Part shown: positions 41,569 to 49,761 of the stretch, in pieces
Layout of the letters: the number at the start of each line of letters is the position of its first letter
Position numbering within the stretch: position 1 is the first letter of the stretch
Assembly (NCBI RefSeq): GCF_000813325.1
Contig: NZ_BBQE01000012.1
From: Sulfurospirillum cavolei
GTDB taxonomy: Bacteria; Campylobacterota; Campylobacteria; Campylobacterales; Sulfurospirillaceae
Direction: 5' to 3' (one strand)
DNA length: 64,000 nucleotides
Notes under the pieces: generated by a model
Databases searched by the model: none
Told to the model about the DNA's origin: nothing
The model's input: only the letters and a program-made list of their open reading frames with translations
Program-made: the position numbers and the translations under genes

Positions 41569-41985
41569 ATGACAGCAAAACAGAGCTATCTAAGACGAGG
41601 TTTACTTGCACGTATACACCAACACGAGTTTACTAAAGCGGCAAAAGAGCAGGACGCATGGGAAAGTTTTCTCTTTAACATGTACAAAGAGAGTTCCTGC
41701 ACGAAACTCTCCATCGACGAGCTTTACAATCTCCTTGACGTGCTAGAGCGTGGCGCACAACCGATCGTGAAAGGTCGCCGCCCGCAAACCAAAAAAGATG
41801 GCATGACCGATAAACAGCTCTCCTGCATCTTAAAACTTTGGGGAGATCGGGGCGAAGATGGACTTAGAGAGTTTTGTCATAAGACCGTCGGAAAGCGTCC
41901 TTTACGTTTAAACAGTTTAAACAAAGGCGAAGCCACAAAGGTAATCTTGGGTATTGAATACATGCTAGGGTTAAAAAAACGATGA
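41569..41985 (+). CDS. GemA/gp16-family protein
   Basis: A 138-residue protein of the Mu gp16/GemA (DUF1018) family, marked by KQLSCILKLWGDRGEDGLREF and the C-terminal NKGEATKVILGIEYMLG. GemA is reported to influence host gene expression and DNA supercoiling. The ATG at 41569 has AGAGGTGG before it. It lies right after the ACAACT dyad and starts the middle operon. It contains TTTAAACAGTTTAAAC (41907-41922) in its coding part. Confidence 0.8.
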   Translation: MTAKQSYLRRGLLARIHQHEFTKAAKEQDAWESFLFNMYKESSCTKLSIDELYNLLDVLERGAQPIVKGRRPQTKKDGMTDKQLSCILKLWGDRGEDGLREFCHKTVGKRPLRLNSLNKGEATKVILGIEYMLGLKKR

Positions 41986-42182
41986 TGTGCCCAAAATGCG
42001 CAGGTGACACTTATGTTGTTAGCACCGTAAAGGGTACGGTTAATGAACGCTACCGCAAATGTAAACAATGCGAATACACTTTCGTAACAATAGAAGCGAT
42101 ACGCTTTGATGATTACTGGAGGGATTATGCAAAAGAGAGCGTGAGCATGAACCAAAAAGACTTTAAAAAGGAAGAGAAATGA
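41982..42182 (+). CDS. Zinc-ribbon protein, possible late regulator
   Basis: A 66-residue protein with CPKCAGDTYVVSTVKGTVNE and RYRKCKQCEYTFVTIEAI: two CxxC pairs that form a zinc ribbon like that of NrdR or Ogr/Com proteins. It occupies the place where Mu has its late activators (Mor, C), which are not seen here. A role in late transcription is possible. ATGA overlaps with both neighbours. Confidence 0.65.
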   Translation: MMCPKCAGDTYVVSTVKGTVNERYRKCKQCEYTFVTIEAIRFDDYWRDYAKESVSMNQKDFKKEEK

Positions 42183-42472
42183 CCTATAAAGAAGTACCAA
42201 AAAGTATCGAATTGTTTGATGTAAAAGTTGCCCGAATGGTACATGTTATTGAGGATGCCGTTAAAAATGGGCAAATACACAACATGGCTAAAGCATTGGT
42301 CGAAAAAGAAGAGGAGCTAAAAAAATTAAGGGCAGAGCATGCTATTAAAAGTATGAAAGCAAGCTTTTTACATGTTAAAGTATTGAGGTTATTAAGAAAT
42401 AAGTATGATCTTCTTATAGAGCTGGGGGAATTACAACAAAAATACAATGAACTTACAAGTGGTAAGAAATGA
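42179..42472 (+). CDS. Small coiled-coil hypothetical protein
   Basis: A 97-residue, mostly helical protein with heptads in LVEKEEELKKLRAEHAIKSM. ATGA overlap with both neighbours. It may be a small terminase or head-linked protein by position only; no HTH is seen. Confidence 0.5.
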   Translation: MTYKEVPKSIELFDVKVARMVHVIEDAVKNGQIHNMAKALVEKEEELKKLRAEHAIKSMKASFLHVKVLRLLRNKYDLLIELGELQQKYNELTSGKK

Positions 42473-43692
42473 ATAGCACACTAACAAGGCTTTTAAAGTC
42501 TAAAAACTACGAGAAAATGAGCCTTGATGAGCTTATCGACGAGTATATCGCTCTGTACGCCAAAAACGCACAAAGCAACTTCGATGATCTACTCTCTGAG
42601 CTTATGATTTTCCTTGAAAAGTATGACCAAAATATCTCTCCTGAGACCGTAGAGTCTCTCTTCGCAAGCAAGATCGCAAACGCTTCTACGAGTGCTCTTC
42701 CAAGTTCCGCCGTGCTAATCCCCCTGATCTATGAAAAGTCTATGCTCGAGGGAATAAGCACACCTAAAGTAACCGCACAATTCGGTGCGGCAGATGAGCG
42801 GGCTATAAATGCCCTTGAAAAGCGCATGATGTGGGTCGGAAACGACAGCTCTACCCGAACACAAGAGAAGCTGAGAGCTATTTTTAAAGATGTCTACGAG
42901 GGCAAATATACGCACGATGAACTGATGCAAGCGATGCGAGATAACTTTAGCCATTATACCGAGATGGAAGTGCAAAAAATAAAAGTGGCGGCAGACTTTA
43001 ACCTACGACAGGGAAGAAACATCGGAACGCTCAGCCGTGCGATCGAGCAAGGCGACACATACGTGCAAGTCGTTGCTAAAATAGACGATAAAACGACAAA
43101 CGTCTGTCGCTCTATGCATCTTAGGGTGATTAAGGTAAGCACGCTTAAGAAACAGTTTGACGCGATTGTTAATGCAACAAGTGTAGAAGCCGCAAAAGCG
43201 GCATCAAATCTTTCGTTCTCGACGATCGGAGTGTGGACTACGACACTCCCTCCAAATTTTGGTTTGCCTCCGTACCACATGGGGTGCAGGACGATTATAA
43301 GGCAAGTGTCTGCGGTGCAAGCCGAACGCATGACCTTAGATGAATTTGGGAGAGAATACGAGATAGCGGACAGCGCAACCTATAACAAGATTAAAAATAA
43401 AGACGATCATCTTAAAGCGAGCAGAGAAAAGAGTGTCGATAATCTTTTAAAAGATACTCTTGGCTCTATCGCAAAAGAAGCCGTACATAAAAACGATCCC
43501 ACAAAACGGGTTATTTGGGGAAGTAACGGATTTATGGGGTTTTTAGATAAAAACGGTAAAATCAAATCCGTCTACAAGCCCAAAGACGGTATCGACGACT
43601 TTTACGCAACTGTAGGAGAGGTTTATTACGATAAAACGGAACAAGCGTTCAACACAATTTCACAGAGGGTAAAAAAATGGCTAGGACTTTAA
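42469..43692 (+). CDS. MuF-type minor head protein with extra C-terminal domain
   Basis: A 407-residue protein. Residues about 120-300 are the MuF/SPP1 gp7 minor-head domain: VVAKIDDKTTNVCRSMHLRV near 200 and LPPYHMGCRTIIRQ near 265 with the usual Cys/His. After a linker (300-340) comes a separate domain of about 65 residues (RVIWGSNGFMGFLDKNGKIK, SVYKPKDGIDDFYATVGEVY). Many MuF proteins carry C-terminal nuclease or toxin domains that enter the host with DNA; this one has the size and shape of a RelE/barnase-like fold. Effector role not shown. Overlaps the next gene by 16 bases. Confidence 0.75.
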   Translation: MNSTLTRLLKSKNYEKMSLDELIDEYIALYAKNAQSNFDDLLSELMIFLEKYDQNISPETVESLFASKIANASTSALPSSAVLIPLIYEKSMLEGISTPKVTAQFGAADERAINALEKRMMWVGNDSSTRTQEKLRAIFKDVYEGKYTHDELMQAMRDNFSHYTEMEVQKIKVAADFNLRQGRNIGTLSRAIEQGDTYVQVVAKIDDKTTNVCRSMHLRVIKVSTLKKQFDAIVNATSVEAAKAASNLSFSTIGVWTTTLPPNFGLPPYHMGCRTIIRQVSAVQAERMTLDEFGREYEIADSATYNKIKNKDDHLKASREKSVDNLLKDTLGSIAKEAVHKNDPTKRVIWGSNGFMGFLDKNGKIKSVYKPKDGIDDFYATVGEVYYDKTEQAFNTISQRVKKWLGL

Positions 43693-44015
43693 CGATAGAC
43701 ATTTGGGGCGAAGACTGGTACATCGAAAGTACATTAGAAGGTGATGATAAAGAGTATGCCTTCCCTCCGATGGGGAATTACCGTGTGGTTGGAGGGAAAA
43801 TAGCACATTTGCATAACTATATGCTCTCTGAAGAACGCTTAAAAGGTTGTGCGGAATTCGGCGGCCCTTTTTTAGAGCACTGCTCCTTCGTCTACATCCC
43901 TAGAGATAAAGACGGAGAGCTTGTGCAAAAAGACGGCAAAGTGATCGACGGCGACTTTATAGACGCGTTGGTTTTTATCTACAAAGAGCTAGAGAAAGAA
44001 ACGAAAAATGGCTAA
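43677..44015 (+). CDS. Hypothetical protein after MuF (possible partner)
   Basis: A 112-residue acidic protein. It starts inside the MuF gene (16-base overlap) and ends inside the next. It is beta-rich at the start (TLTIDIWGEDWYIESTLEGD) with two Cys. If the MuF C-terminal domain is a toxin, this coupled acidic gene is the natural place for an immunity protein; a structural role is equally possible. Confidence 0.5.
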   Translation: MARTLTIDIWGEDWYIESTLEGDDKEYAFPPMGNYRVVGGKIAHLHNYMLSEERLKGCAEFGGPFLEHCSFVYIPRDKDGELVQKDGKVIDGDFIDALVFIYKELEKETKNG

Positions 44016-44451
44016 AAAATACGAACTTGGCAACACTCTCTTAGAGACCGTAGCCCGCGAAGTCGTAAAGATAGCGCAAGAGGAAGCCCCCGAAAAGAGC
44101 GGAGAGCTAAAGGGTAGCATCGACATCCTGAGTATCGGAGATGAAGAAGCGATCGTAGGGCACAAATACAATGACAAGATCGTCGTGAACTGGAAAGGTG
44201 CTAAGACGATATACCCGCTATTCGTGCATGAGGGAACAGACGCACATACGATCACGCCTCGCACCAAAAAAGCCTTGCTTTGGAACGAAGATATCGGCTA
44301 CCGCAAAAAAGTGAACCATCCAGGAACAAAAGCAAATCCTTACTTTAAACGAGCGATTAAAAACAAGCGCATTGAAACGATTATCCGTAAGTATGTCGAT
44401 AACTTGGTAAAGCAAGTGGCGAAAGATATTGAAAATGCGGGGAAAATGTAA
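44008..44451 (+). CDS. HK97 gp10-like tail-completion protein
   Basis: A 147-residue protein. EEAPEKSGELKGSI near residue 30 and YPLFVHEGTDAHTITPR near 72 are marks of the HK97 gp10/Mu gpG group that joins head and tail. C-terminal helices end VKQVAKDIENAGKM. It is the last plus-strand gene before the inverted lysis/packaging block. Confidence 0.75.
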   Translation: MAKKYELGNTLLETVAREVVKIAQEEAPEKSGELKGSIDILSIGDEEAIVGHKYNDKIVVNWKGAKTIYPLFVHEGTDAHTITPRTKKALLWNEDIGYRKKVNHPGTKANPYFKRAIKNKRIETIIRKYVDNLVKQVAKDIENAGKM

Positions 44452-44460
44452 ACTCCCCCA

Positions 44461-45054
44461 TTAGGGAGGGGCTTCCCAAAACCGATATTGCGCGTTATCT
44501 TTAACGTCTCCGTACTGCTTCCCATACTTAAAAATGTTTTGCGAATACTCGTAGTTAATATCGCAGTTGGAACGGGTTTGAACCGTTCCGTTCTTTAACG
44601 TAAAGTATGAGTCCCCTCGTGTGCATTGAGCCTTTGCTTTTGCCCAGTCCTCTGTGCCGGCTTTTTTGATCTCTTTAAGTACCCAATCGCCGCCGTTATA
44701 GCGTTGATAGGTTATCCAAAGCGGTCGACCGGGTTCGTGGAGGTAGCGCATGATCGCCGCTTGTGCTCTTAGGCTTCCTTGAACGCTTGCTATTTCCGTA
44801 ATGCCCTCTTTGTCTAGCACTTTCTTCCACCACCGGTAGGTGATCTGTGCGACACCTTGTGATCCTACACCGTCGTTTGAGATGCTAGGACGGCACCCAC
44901 TCTCTTGCTCCAGCTGAGCGATAGCATACTGATAAGGGAAGCTCGTACCGAACTCTCTAAAATGCGCGACACGCACCTTTTGCGTTAGAAGAGTGCAACG
45001 CTCTAATGCGAAAAGGTTAACCGCCAACAGCGTAACTATAAACAATAACCGCAT
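44461..45054 (-). CDS. Endolysin, lytic transglycosylase type with signal sequence
   Basis: A 197-residue protein. Residues 1-16 are a signal or signal-anchor sequence (MRLLFIVTLLAVNLFALE). The SLT-like domain has the catalytic Glu in IAQLEQESGCRPS near 49, then GSQGVAQITYRWW and YNGGDWVLKE near 120. It cleaves peptidoglycan glycan strands at lysis. With its own export signal it may need a pinholin rather than a large-hole holin. It overlaps the membrane protein gene before it by 38 bases. Confidence 0.85.
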   Translation of the reverse strand: MRLLFIVTLLAVNLFALERCTLLTQKVRVAHFREFGTSFPYQYAIAQLEQESGCRPSISNDGVGSQGVAQITYRWWKKVLDKEGITEIASVQGSLRAQAAIMRYLHEPGRPLWITYQRYNGGDWVLKEIKKAGTEDWAKAKAQCTRGDSYFTLKNGTVQTRSNCDINYEYSQNIFKYGKQYGDVKDNAQYRFWEAPP

Positions 45055-45283
45055 ACAGCACTATCCTCCCGACATTCTTAGGCGTAAAATTAGGCGTATA
45101 GCCCCATTCCACTTTTCCCAATAAAATCCGCCCTGCGATATACGCATGGATAAGCCCAAAGTTAACCTGTACCATCTTTGAAAGCATAAGCTCCGCAAAA
45201 GCATGCCCCTCCCCAAGAAGGTGCAACGTAATCGTCGCAAGGCACATAAGTGCCAACGCCGCCTCAAACCACAATTTTTTCAT
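45017..45283 (-). CDS. Small membrane protein, possible holin
   Basis: An 88-residue protein with two or three hydrophobic segments (about 5-25, 38-55, 68-85). It lies between another small membrane protein and the endolysin, with overlaps at both ends (20 and 38 bases), so it is likely a holin or holin regulator. No family recognised. Confidence 0.6.
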   Translation of the reverse strand: MKKLWFEAALALMCLATITLHLLGEGHAFAELMLSKMVQVNFGLIHAYIAGRILLGKVEWGYTPNFTPKNVGRIVLYAVIVYSYAVGG

Positions 45284-45503
45284 ATTGATCCTTTACATGT
45301 AAAAAGTTAAACACCCGTCTAACGACGTAATTCCGCCCGATGCTTACTACCGTAAACACCACCGTGATCCAAAATGAACTGCTCAAGCTCTGCGGCATTC
45401 CGAACATCGGAAAGACAAAGTACCCTACAGCGATGCTAAGCAAAAAGCCGCTAAACGTGTTTGCCAAGCTCTCCAAGAGAGAGGCTCTTTTACTCTGTTC
45501 CAT
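45264..45503 (-). CDS. DUF7220-like small membrane protein
   Basis: A 79-residue protein with two membrane helices (about 14-32 and 42-60). SLLESLANTFSGFLLSIAVG is a pattern shared by small phage membrane proteins (DUF7220). It is the first gene of the lysis cassette and has an excellent ribosome site (AAAGGAGGAGT). The ACAACT element B lies directly upstream. Confidence 0.7.
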   Translation of the reverse strand: MEQSKRASLLESLANTFSGFLLSIAVGYFVFPMFGMPQSLSSSFWITVVFTVVSIGRNYVVRRVFNFLHVKDQYEKIVV

Positions 45504-45524
45504 ACTCCTCCTTTAAAAATGTGT

Positions 45525-45590
45525 ACAACTGTTACAACTGTACAACTATGTTCACAAATGCCTAAAATATGGGCTTTTATAGTTGTAAAA
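45525..45590. promoter_or_regulatory. ACAACT element B, before the lysis cassette
   Basis: A copy of the left 67 bases of element A: the first 26 bases are identical, then TGCCTAAAAT and CTTTTATAGTTGTAAAA are conserved. It fills the 92-base gap between the terminase stop and the lysis cassette start, on the upstream side of the minus-strand lysis genes. Confidence 0.7.
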
Positions 45591-45595
45591 CAGTT

Positions 45596-47167
45596 TTAGC
45601 CAAGGACATACGCTTTGCCTTGTTTCTTTATACGTAAAACCTCTACATGGCTCGCCGCGAGGGCTAACGCCCAAAAGCGGTCGGCGTGACCGTGCTCGTT
45701 CCTGTCCGCATCGTAAAGAAAGCTCTTTGCCCCTGCTTTACGCTTGATGGCATGGATGTCCGCAATTAAAAGCGGGTCGTTGGGTATGCGGATCAACTTA
45801 TCCTCGAACATTTTTTTAAGATTTAGTGCCATCGATTCTTTCATGTTTGCAGTAAACGTAACGCCGTCCACTCGGCTCTTGAATTCTTTGTGCATATCTT
45901 CTGCTAAGTTCATACCGATACCTGTTTTATCGATACGAGTACGTGCGTGCATATTGGTATTTAAGAATGCCCTTATGAGCATCTTTTGTTCATCAAAGCT
46001 TGCTTTCCTGAGCGTATCGAGCGTACACATGTCATACTTCCCGCCTTCTTTAGGCTCAAGTGCCGCCAAAGAGCCTAAGTCTTTAACGCGCCCGACATCG
46101 TAACCGCTTACAAGCGGAGAGCGAGAGTCTGGCATGTAGTAGTGAAAAAGCGGATCAACACAGCTTTTAATAAGTGCGATATTGAAGAGAGCGGACTCAT
46201 CGTCGATAAATTGGCATTCGTAGGCACTTGCCCATGTGTCTGCATCAAACAGGGCTCGCATAACTTCAAGATCGAAGTCCAACCCGTCCTCGATGGCACG
46301 GTAGATATCGATGCGATGGCGAGAGAACATAAAGTATTTGGCTTCGTCCATGCAGATATTGGCAAAGATAGAGTTCTCTTCGAACGGTGTGGACATAATA
46401 GTAAGGCGACCTTTAATCGCACCGATGCTTGGGACAAAAGCGTGCCATATCTTCTTAGGGTTTGGATACCATGCGAACTCATCCATGTACACATCGCCCG
46501 TAAAGCCTTGCACCGTTCTAAAGTTATGCGCAAGGGCTTTTATGATGACACCGTTAGGGAGTACCTTTTCTTTTTCATTATCTCGAATAAAAGTAATGCC
46601 AAGCTTTGCCGCCCACATGGAGGTATAACGCATTAAGATGAGTGCTTGTTCCTCTGAAGCAGATAGAAAGAGCTGATTACGCCCATTGTCCACCGCTGAG
46701 CAAAGCGCATCCAATGCGGCGACATAAGAAAAACCGATCTGACGTGCCTTAAGAACGATGCGAAACTGTGCAGGGTCTTCGAAGAAAGCTTTTTGATACC
46801 CGTAAAGGTTGCATTCTCTAAGCGCACGCTCTCTCAGTGACCCCTCCATATTTAAAACCACAAGAGGCTTTGGTATACGAGCTTTTTCTTCTTTCGCTTC
46901 TAAGCGTTCCATTTTGGAGAGTGCATTGCTGAGCATTGCAACCTTGCGGCTGACTGCTTCAGTTTGGTTCTTCTTGGAGAGAACGGAGAGTTGCTTTTTT
47001 AGGTTTTTAATCGTTAGCTTTGTATCTTGCTCTGCTTCTTTATCTTCGTTTATCCAGTTGTTGAGCGTAAAGCGAGACATACCATACTCTTTCGCCACAT
47101 CGGTAATCGGTACACCGCTTTTCAAAATGGCAAGGATTTTGGATTTTGTCTCTTTAGAATATGCCAT
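45596..47167 (-). CDS. Terminase large subunit with N-terminal HTH (P2 gpP-like)
   Basis: A 523-residue DNA-packaging motor. Residues 1-35 are a helix-turn-helix (VPITDVAKEYGMSRFTLNNW), the small-subunit-like start of the P2 gpP class. The ATPase follows with FRIVLKARQIGFSYVAALDA near 140, LFLSASEEQALI, and a Walker B-like GDVYMDEFAWY near 225. The nuclease half has SGYDVGRVKDLGS near 360 and GHADRFWALALA near 500 with acidic residues. It lies after the portal gene on the minus strand as in P2 (Q-P), not as in Mu. Confidence 0.88.
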   Translation of the reverse strand: MAYSKETKSKILAILKSGVPITDVAKEYGMSRFTLNNWINEDKEAEQDTKLTIKNLKKQLSVLSKKNQTEAVSRKVAMLSNALSKMERLEAKEEKARIPKPLVVLNMEGSLRERALRECNLYGYQKAFFEDPAQFRIVLKARQIGFSYVAALDALCSAVDNGRNQLFLSASEEQALILMRYTSMWAAKLGITFIRDNEKEKVLPNGVIIKALAHNFRTVQGFTGDVYMDEFAWYPNPKKIWHAFVPSIGAIKGRLTIMSTPFEENSIFANICMDEAKYFMFSRHRIDIYRAIEDGLDFDLEVMRALFDADTWASAYECQFIDDESALFNIALIKSCVDPLFHYYMPDSRSPLVSGYDVGRVKDLGSLAALEPKEGGKYDMCTLDTLRKASFDEQKMLIRAFLNTNMHARTRIDKTGIGMNLAEDMHKEFKSRVDGVTFTANMKESMALNLKKMFEDKLIRIPNDPLLIADIHAIKRKAGAKSFLYDADRNEHGHADRFWALALAASHVEVLRIKKQGKAYVLG

Positions 47168-47295
47168 TTTTAACCCTTTTTGAAAAAACGCACAGAAACG
47201 GCTCTAAAATCGTTTTTAATGCATTTAGGCTATAAGGACTCAAAAAAAAAGCGTTTGAAGAATTTAAACGGGTTTTAAACGCTATTGTGAGCCTC
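47168..47295. other. Gap between portal and terminase genes
   Basis: These 128 bases contain AGCGTTTGAAGAATTTAAACGG followed by TTTTAAACGCT, an inverted repeat whose arms resemble the GCGTTTAAG/TTTAAAC motif in the early operator region (32573-32589). It could be another site for the same phage protein. Confidence 0.4.
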
Positions 47296-48369
47296 TTAAA
47301 CATTCTTAGACCATCCCAAAATGTTCTTAGCCTCTATCGGGGTTAAAATTCCCGAACTAACAAGATTAGGAACAACCTCGCTATCGTCCTTAAAGTTTGT
47401 GACATCTAAAGGTTTAAGGATGAGCTTTATACCTAAAGAAGCGAAATATTCTTCGAGAAGCTGTTGTTTTGGTTTAATGCAGATTTCGTTAAAAGTGTGG
47501 AGTTGCCCCATAAGCTCGCCTGAACCACCCCATCCACCTGCGTTTACAATGCCAACCATCCGCGGCGGTACACCATGCGAGGCTACAACATCGTCTCGGT
47601 TAATGCCTCTAAGTCTTTCAAAGCTTAAATCTTCCGTTGCGCTTAGCTTTTCTATCTTAATAGTAGGCACGGTACCATCCACGTTGGACGGAACAGAAAG
47701 CAATAAGGTTTTATGCGCATTCCCCACCCCTCGGTAAGAAGTACGGAGGAAATTTGTAATATGTTCTATTTGCTCTTCGGAGGGTTCGGAGTTCTCGAAA
47801 ATGATCGCAAGGCGGGGCATTGCTCCGTTCTCAAAAAAAGCTTGATTATAGAGGTCGATATTTTCGTTTGTTAAAATAGCATTAATGCTCGCAAGATAAT
47901 CAGGCTCTCCATAAAATCTGCTAGAGGGAGAGTCGTAGCCTAAATGCACGGCATTAATAAGCGTTTGTTTAAATCCGCTTGTTTGATAGATAGCGCGCTC
48001 TTTACCTATTCGCGCTTCTTTTGCCGGCAGATGGTAGAGAGCTGGGTACTTTGCATTCCCTGCCCTCTCCGTATACATATTGCCGTACATCTCTAGGTCG
48101 AGGATGGACTTGCTTAAGAATTGTTTAGGTGTTACGCCCACGAGGAATTTATCTAAGTCGGTCTCTTCAATCATGCTTAAAATCTTAGTCTTAATATTAA
48201 TACAGAGGCGGTGGTAAATATTGGCGTAGTAAAGTTTTAAACATTTTGCATGGTCGAAGAATGGAGTAATTACCCCACCGCTCGCGATGCGATCTTCGTC
48301 GATAATTTGCATACTCTGTGCATTTGCCGCTACGACCTTACTTTTCCCTACTTTTTGTGCTTCTGACAT
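47296..48369 (-). CDS. Phage portal protein (PBSX/P2 gpQ-like)
   Basis: A 357-residue portal. It matches the short P2 gpQ/PBSX portal family: FFDHAKCLKLYYANIYHRLC near 42, KSILDLEMYGNMYTERAGN near 100, PALYHLPAKEARIG near 122, and the later DLSFERLRGINRDDVVASHG and VPPRMVGI near 260-285. The ATG at 48369 follows AGAGGGGAC. It forms the DNA entry ring of the head. Divergent from the protease/capsid operon, as in P2 (Q-P versus O-N). Confidence 0.88.
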   Translation of the reverse strand: MSEAQKVGKSKVVAANAQSMQIIDEDRIASGGVITPFFDHAKCLKLYYANIYHRLCINIKTKILSMIEETDLDKFLVGVTPKQFLSKSILDLEMYGNMYTERAGNAKYPALYHLPAKEARIGKERAIYQTSGFKQTLINAVHLGYDSPSSRFYGEPDYLASINAILTNENIDLYNQAFFENGAMPRLAIIFENSEPSEEQIEHITNFLRTSYRGVGNAHKTLLLSVPSNVDGTVPTIKIEKLSATEDLSFERLRGINRDDVVASHGVPPRMVGIVNAGGWGGSGELMGQLHTFNEICIKPKQQLLEEYFASLGIKLILKPLDVTNFKDDSEVVPNLVSSGILTPIEAKNILGWSKNV

Positions 48370-48512
48370 GTCCCCTCTTTCTCGCGTGAGCTTTTGTGCA
48401 ATGCTAAAACAAAAAAAGTTTTCGCGCACTCCAAATGCCCGCTATATAGAGTGTTTTGAGACTTCGAACGGGGTAAATTGTCGCTATTGAAACCTACAAA
48501 AAAAGGATACGC
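48370..48512. promoter_or_regulatory. Divergent late promoter region
   Basis: The 143 bases between portal (minus) and protease (plus) should hold the late promoters for both head operons. It has AAAACAAAAAAAGTTTT (a possible hairpin), CGCTATATAGAGTG (a TATATA box) and GGATACGC before the protease ATG. No clear activator dyad is recognised. Confidence 0.45.
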
Positions 48513-49397
48513 ATGGCGGATAAGGCAAAAAGGAGATTGAGCGACATTAACATCTCGCACATTTCCTTGGTTAAAGCAGGTGCGAACGGACGAACGATTC
48601 TTTTTAAAAGTAAAGAAGATACGCCAACGCACGAGGTGCTTGTTAAGTTTACAAAGCAAGATGATGTAAAAGGTATCGTTTACGGCATTGTTTACGAGCC
48701 TGAGAAAGTGGATTCGCAAGGCGATATCGCAAACGCGGAAGAGATTGAAAAAGCCGCTTATGCATTTATGAAGGCACGCAATACTTTAAATGTAGACAAA
48801 GAGCACGACTTCTCTCAAGCGGGTGCATTTGTGGCTGAGAGTTGGATTGTAAAAGCAAATGACCCTATTTTCCCAGATGCGGTCGGCGCATGGGCGGTTG
48901 CGATTAAGGTGGAAGACGAAGCCTTAAAAGCAGACATTAAAAAAGGTGACATCGCAGGCTTAAGTATGGCAGGCATTGCTAAAGCAGAAACCGTAAGCGA
49001 AGAGGATGGAAATATCCTCAAATCGATCAAAGAGGGGTTTGAGACCTTCATTAAAGCGTTTGAAAAATCGGTTAGTTCTAAACCAACGACGATTACAAAA
49101 GATGAGCTTAACACACTTTTTAAAAGTGAGCTAGAGCCTATCCTAAAAGAGAAAGAGACGCTTAAAGTCGAGCTTACAAAAGCTAAAGATGATCTCGCCG
49201 CGGTTATGAAAGAAAAAGATGAGCTCGTCGCTGAGCTTAAAAAAAGTAAGCAAACAACCGACCCGACCAAGATCGACACGAGCGATGCTACCGTGATCGC
49301 AAAAGCGGCGCAAGAGCTTGTTAAAAAAGAAGAGGACGCAGGGCGCACGTTAAGTGTCGCCGATGCAGTCGCGCAACTTACAAAAGGAGCAAAATAA
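48513..49397 (+). CDS. XkdF-like prohead protease / scaffold
   Basis: A 294-residue protein. The first 165 residues match the XkdF family of putative serine proteases: RLSDINISHISLVKAGANGR at the start, VYEPEKVDSQGDI near 75, DKEHDF near 103, and AWAVAIKVEDEALKADIKKG near 135. The C-terminal half is a long acidic/basic coiled coil (200-255), as in scaffold domains, so it may be both protease and scaffold. First gene of the rightward head operon. Confidence 0.8.
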   Translation: MADKAKRRLSDINISHISLVKAGANGRTILFKSKEDTPTHEVLVKFTKQDDVKGIVYGIVYEPEKVDSQGDIANAEEIEKAAYAFMKARNTLNVDKEHDFSQAGAFVAESWIVKANDPIFPDAVGAWAVAIKVEDEALKADIKKGDIAGLSMAGIAKAETVSEEDGNILKSIKEGFETFIKAFEKSVSSKPTTITKDELNTLFKSELEPILKEKETLKVELTKAKDDLAAVMKEKDELVAELKKSKQTTDPTKIDTSDATVIAKAAQELVKKEEDAGRTLSVADAVAQLTKGAK

Positions 49398-49750
49398 TGA
49401 GAAAGATGGACGGAGTCCTCGCCCGCTTAGCGGCGACTGCTGTTTTGCAATATCGTGTTGTTTCGGTTGATGCAAATGGAAAATTTATCTACCCAACATC
49501 GACCTCTTTACCGTTTGGTGCTACCTTGGGCGCGGCAAATGCGGGTGATAGCCTCGATGTGCAATACTCGGATATCGCCGAGATCGAAGTTGGTACAGGT
49601 GGCGTCGCCCTTGACAGTTATGTCAAAGCGGGGACAGATGGACGTATCGTAACCGCAGCGACGACGGGCGATAAGATTATTGGTTTACCGCTTGAGAGCG
49701 GTGTAGAAGGGGATGTCATCTCCGTTTTATTAACTAGAGCTAAAGTATAA
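49397..49750 (+). CDS. Capsid cement/decoration protein (DUF2190-like)
   Basis: A 117-residue beta-rich protein. It has a run of small strands (VALDSYVKAGTDGRIVTAAT near 70) and a GDVISVLLTRAKV ending, as in DUF2190/recombination-associated capsid cement proteins. It lies between protease and major capsid, the usual place, with one base overlap with the protease gene. Confidence 0.75.
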   Translation: MRKMDGVLARLAATAVLQYRVVSVDANGKFIYPTSTSLPFGATLGAANAGDSLDVQYSDIAEIEVGTGGVALDSYVKAGTDGRIVTAATTGDKIIGLPLESGVEGDVISVLLTRAKV

Positions 49751-49761
49751 GGAGCTAAAAA

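Noticed and set aside
44461..48369. Opposite-strand portal/terminase/lysis block as an assembly inversion
   Set aside because: The divergent portal-terminase against protease-capsid layout is the normal one in P2-type phages, and gene ends are intact on both sides.
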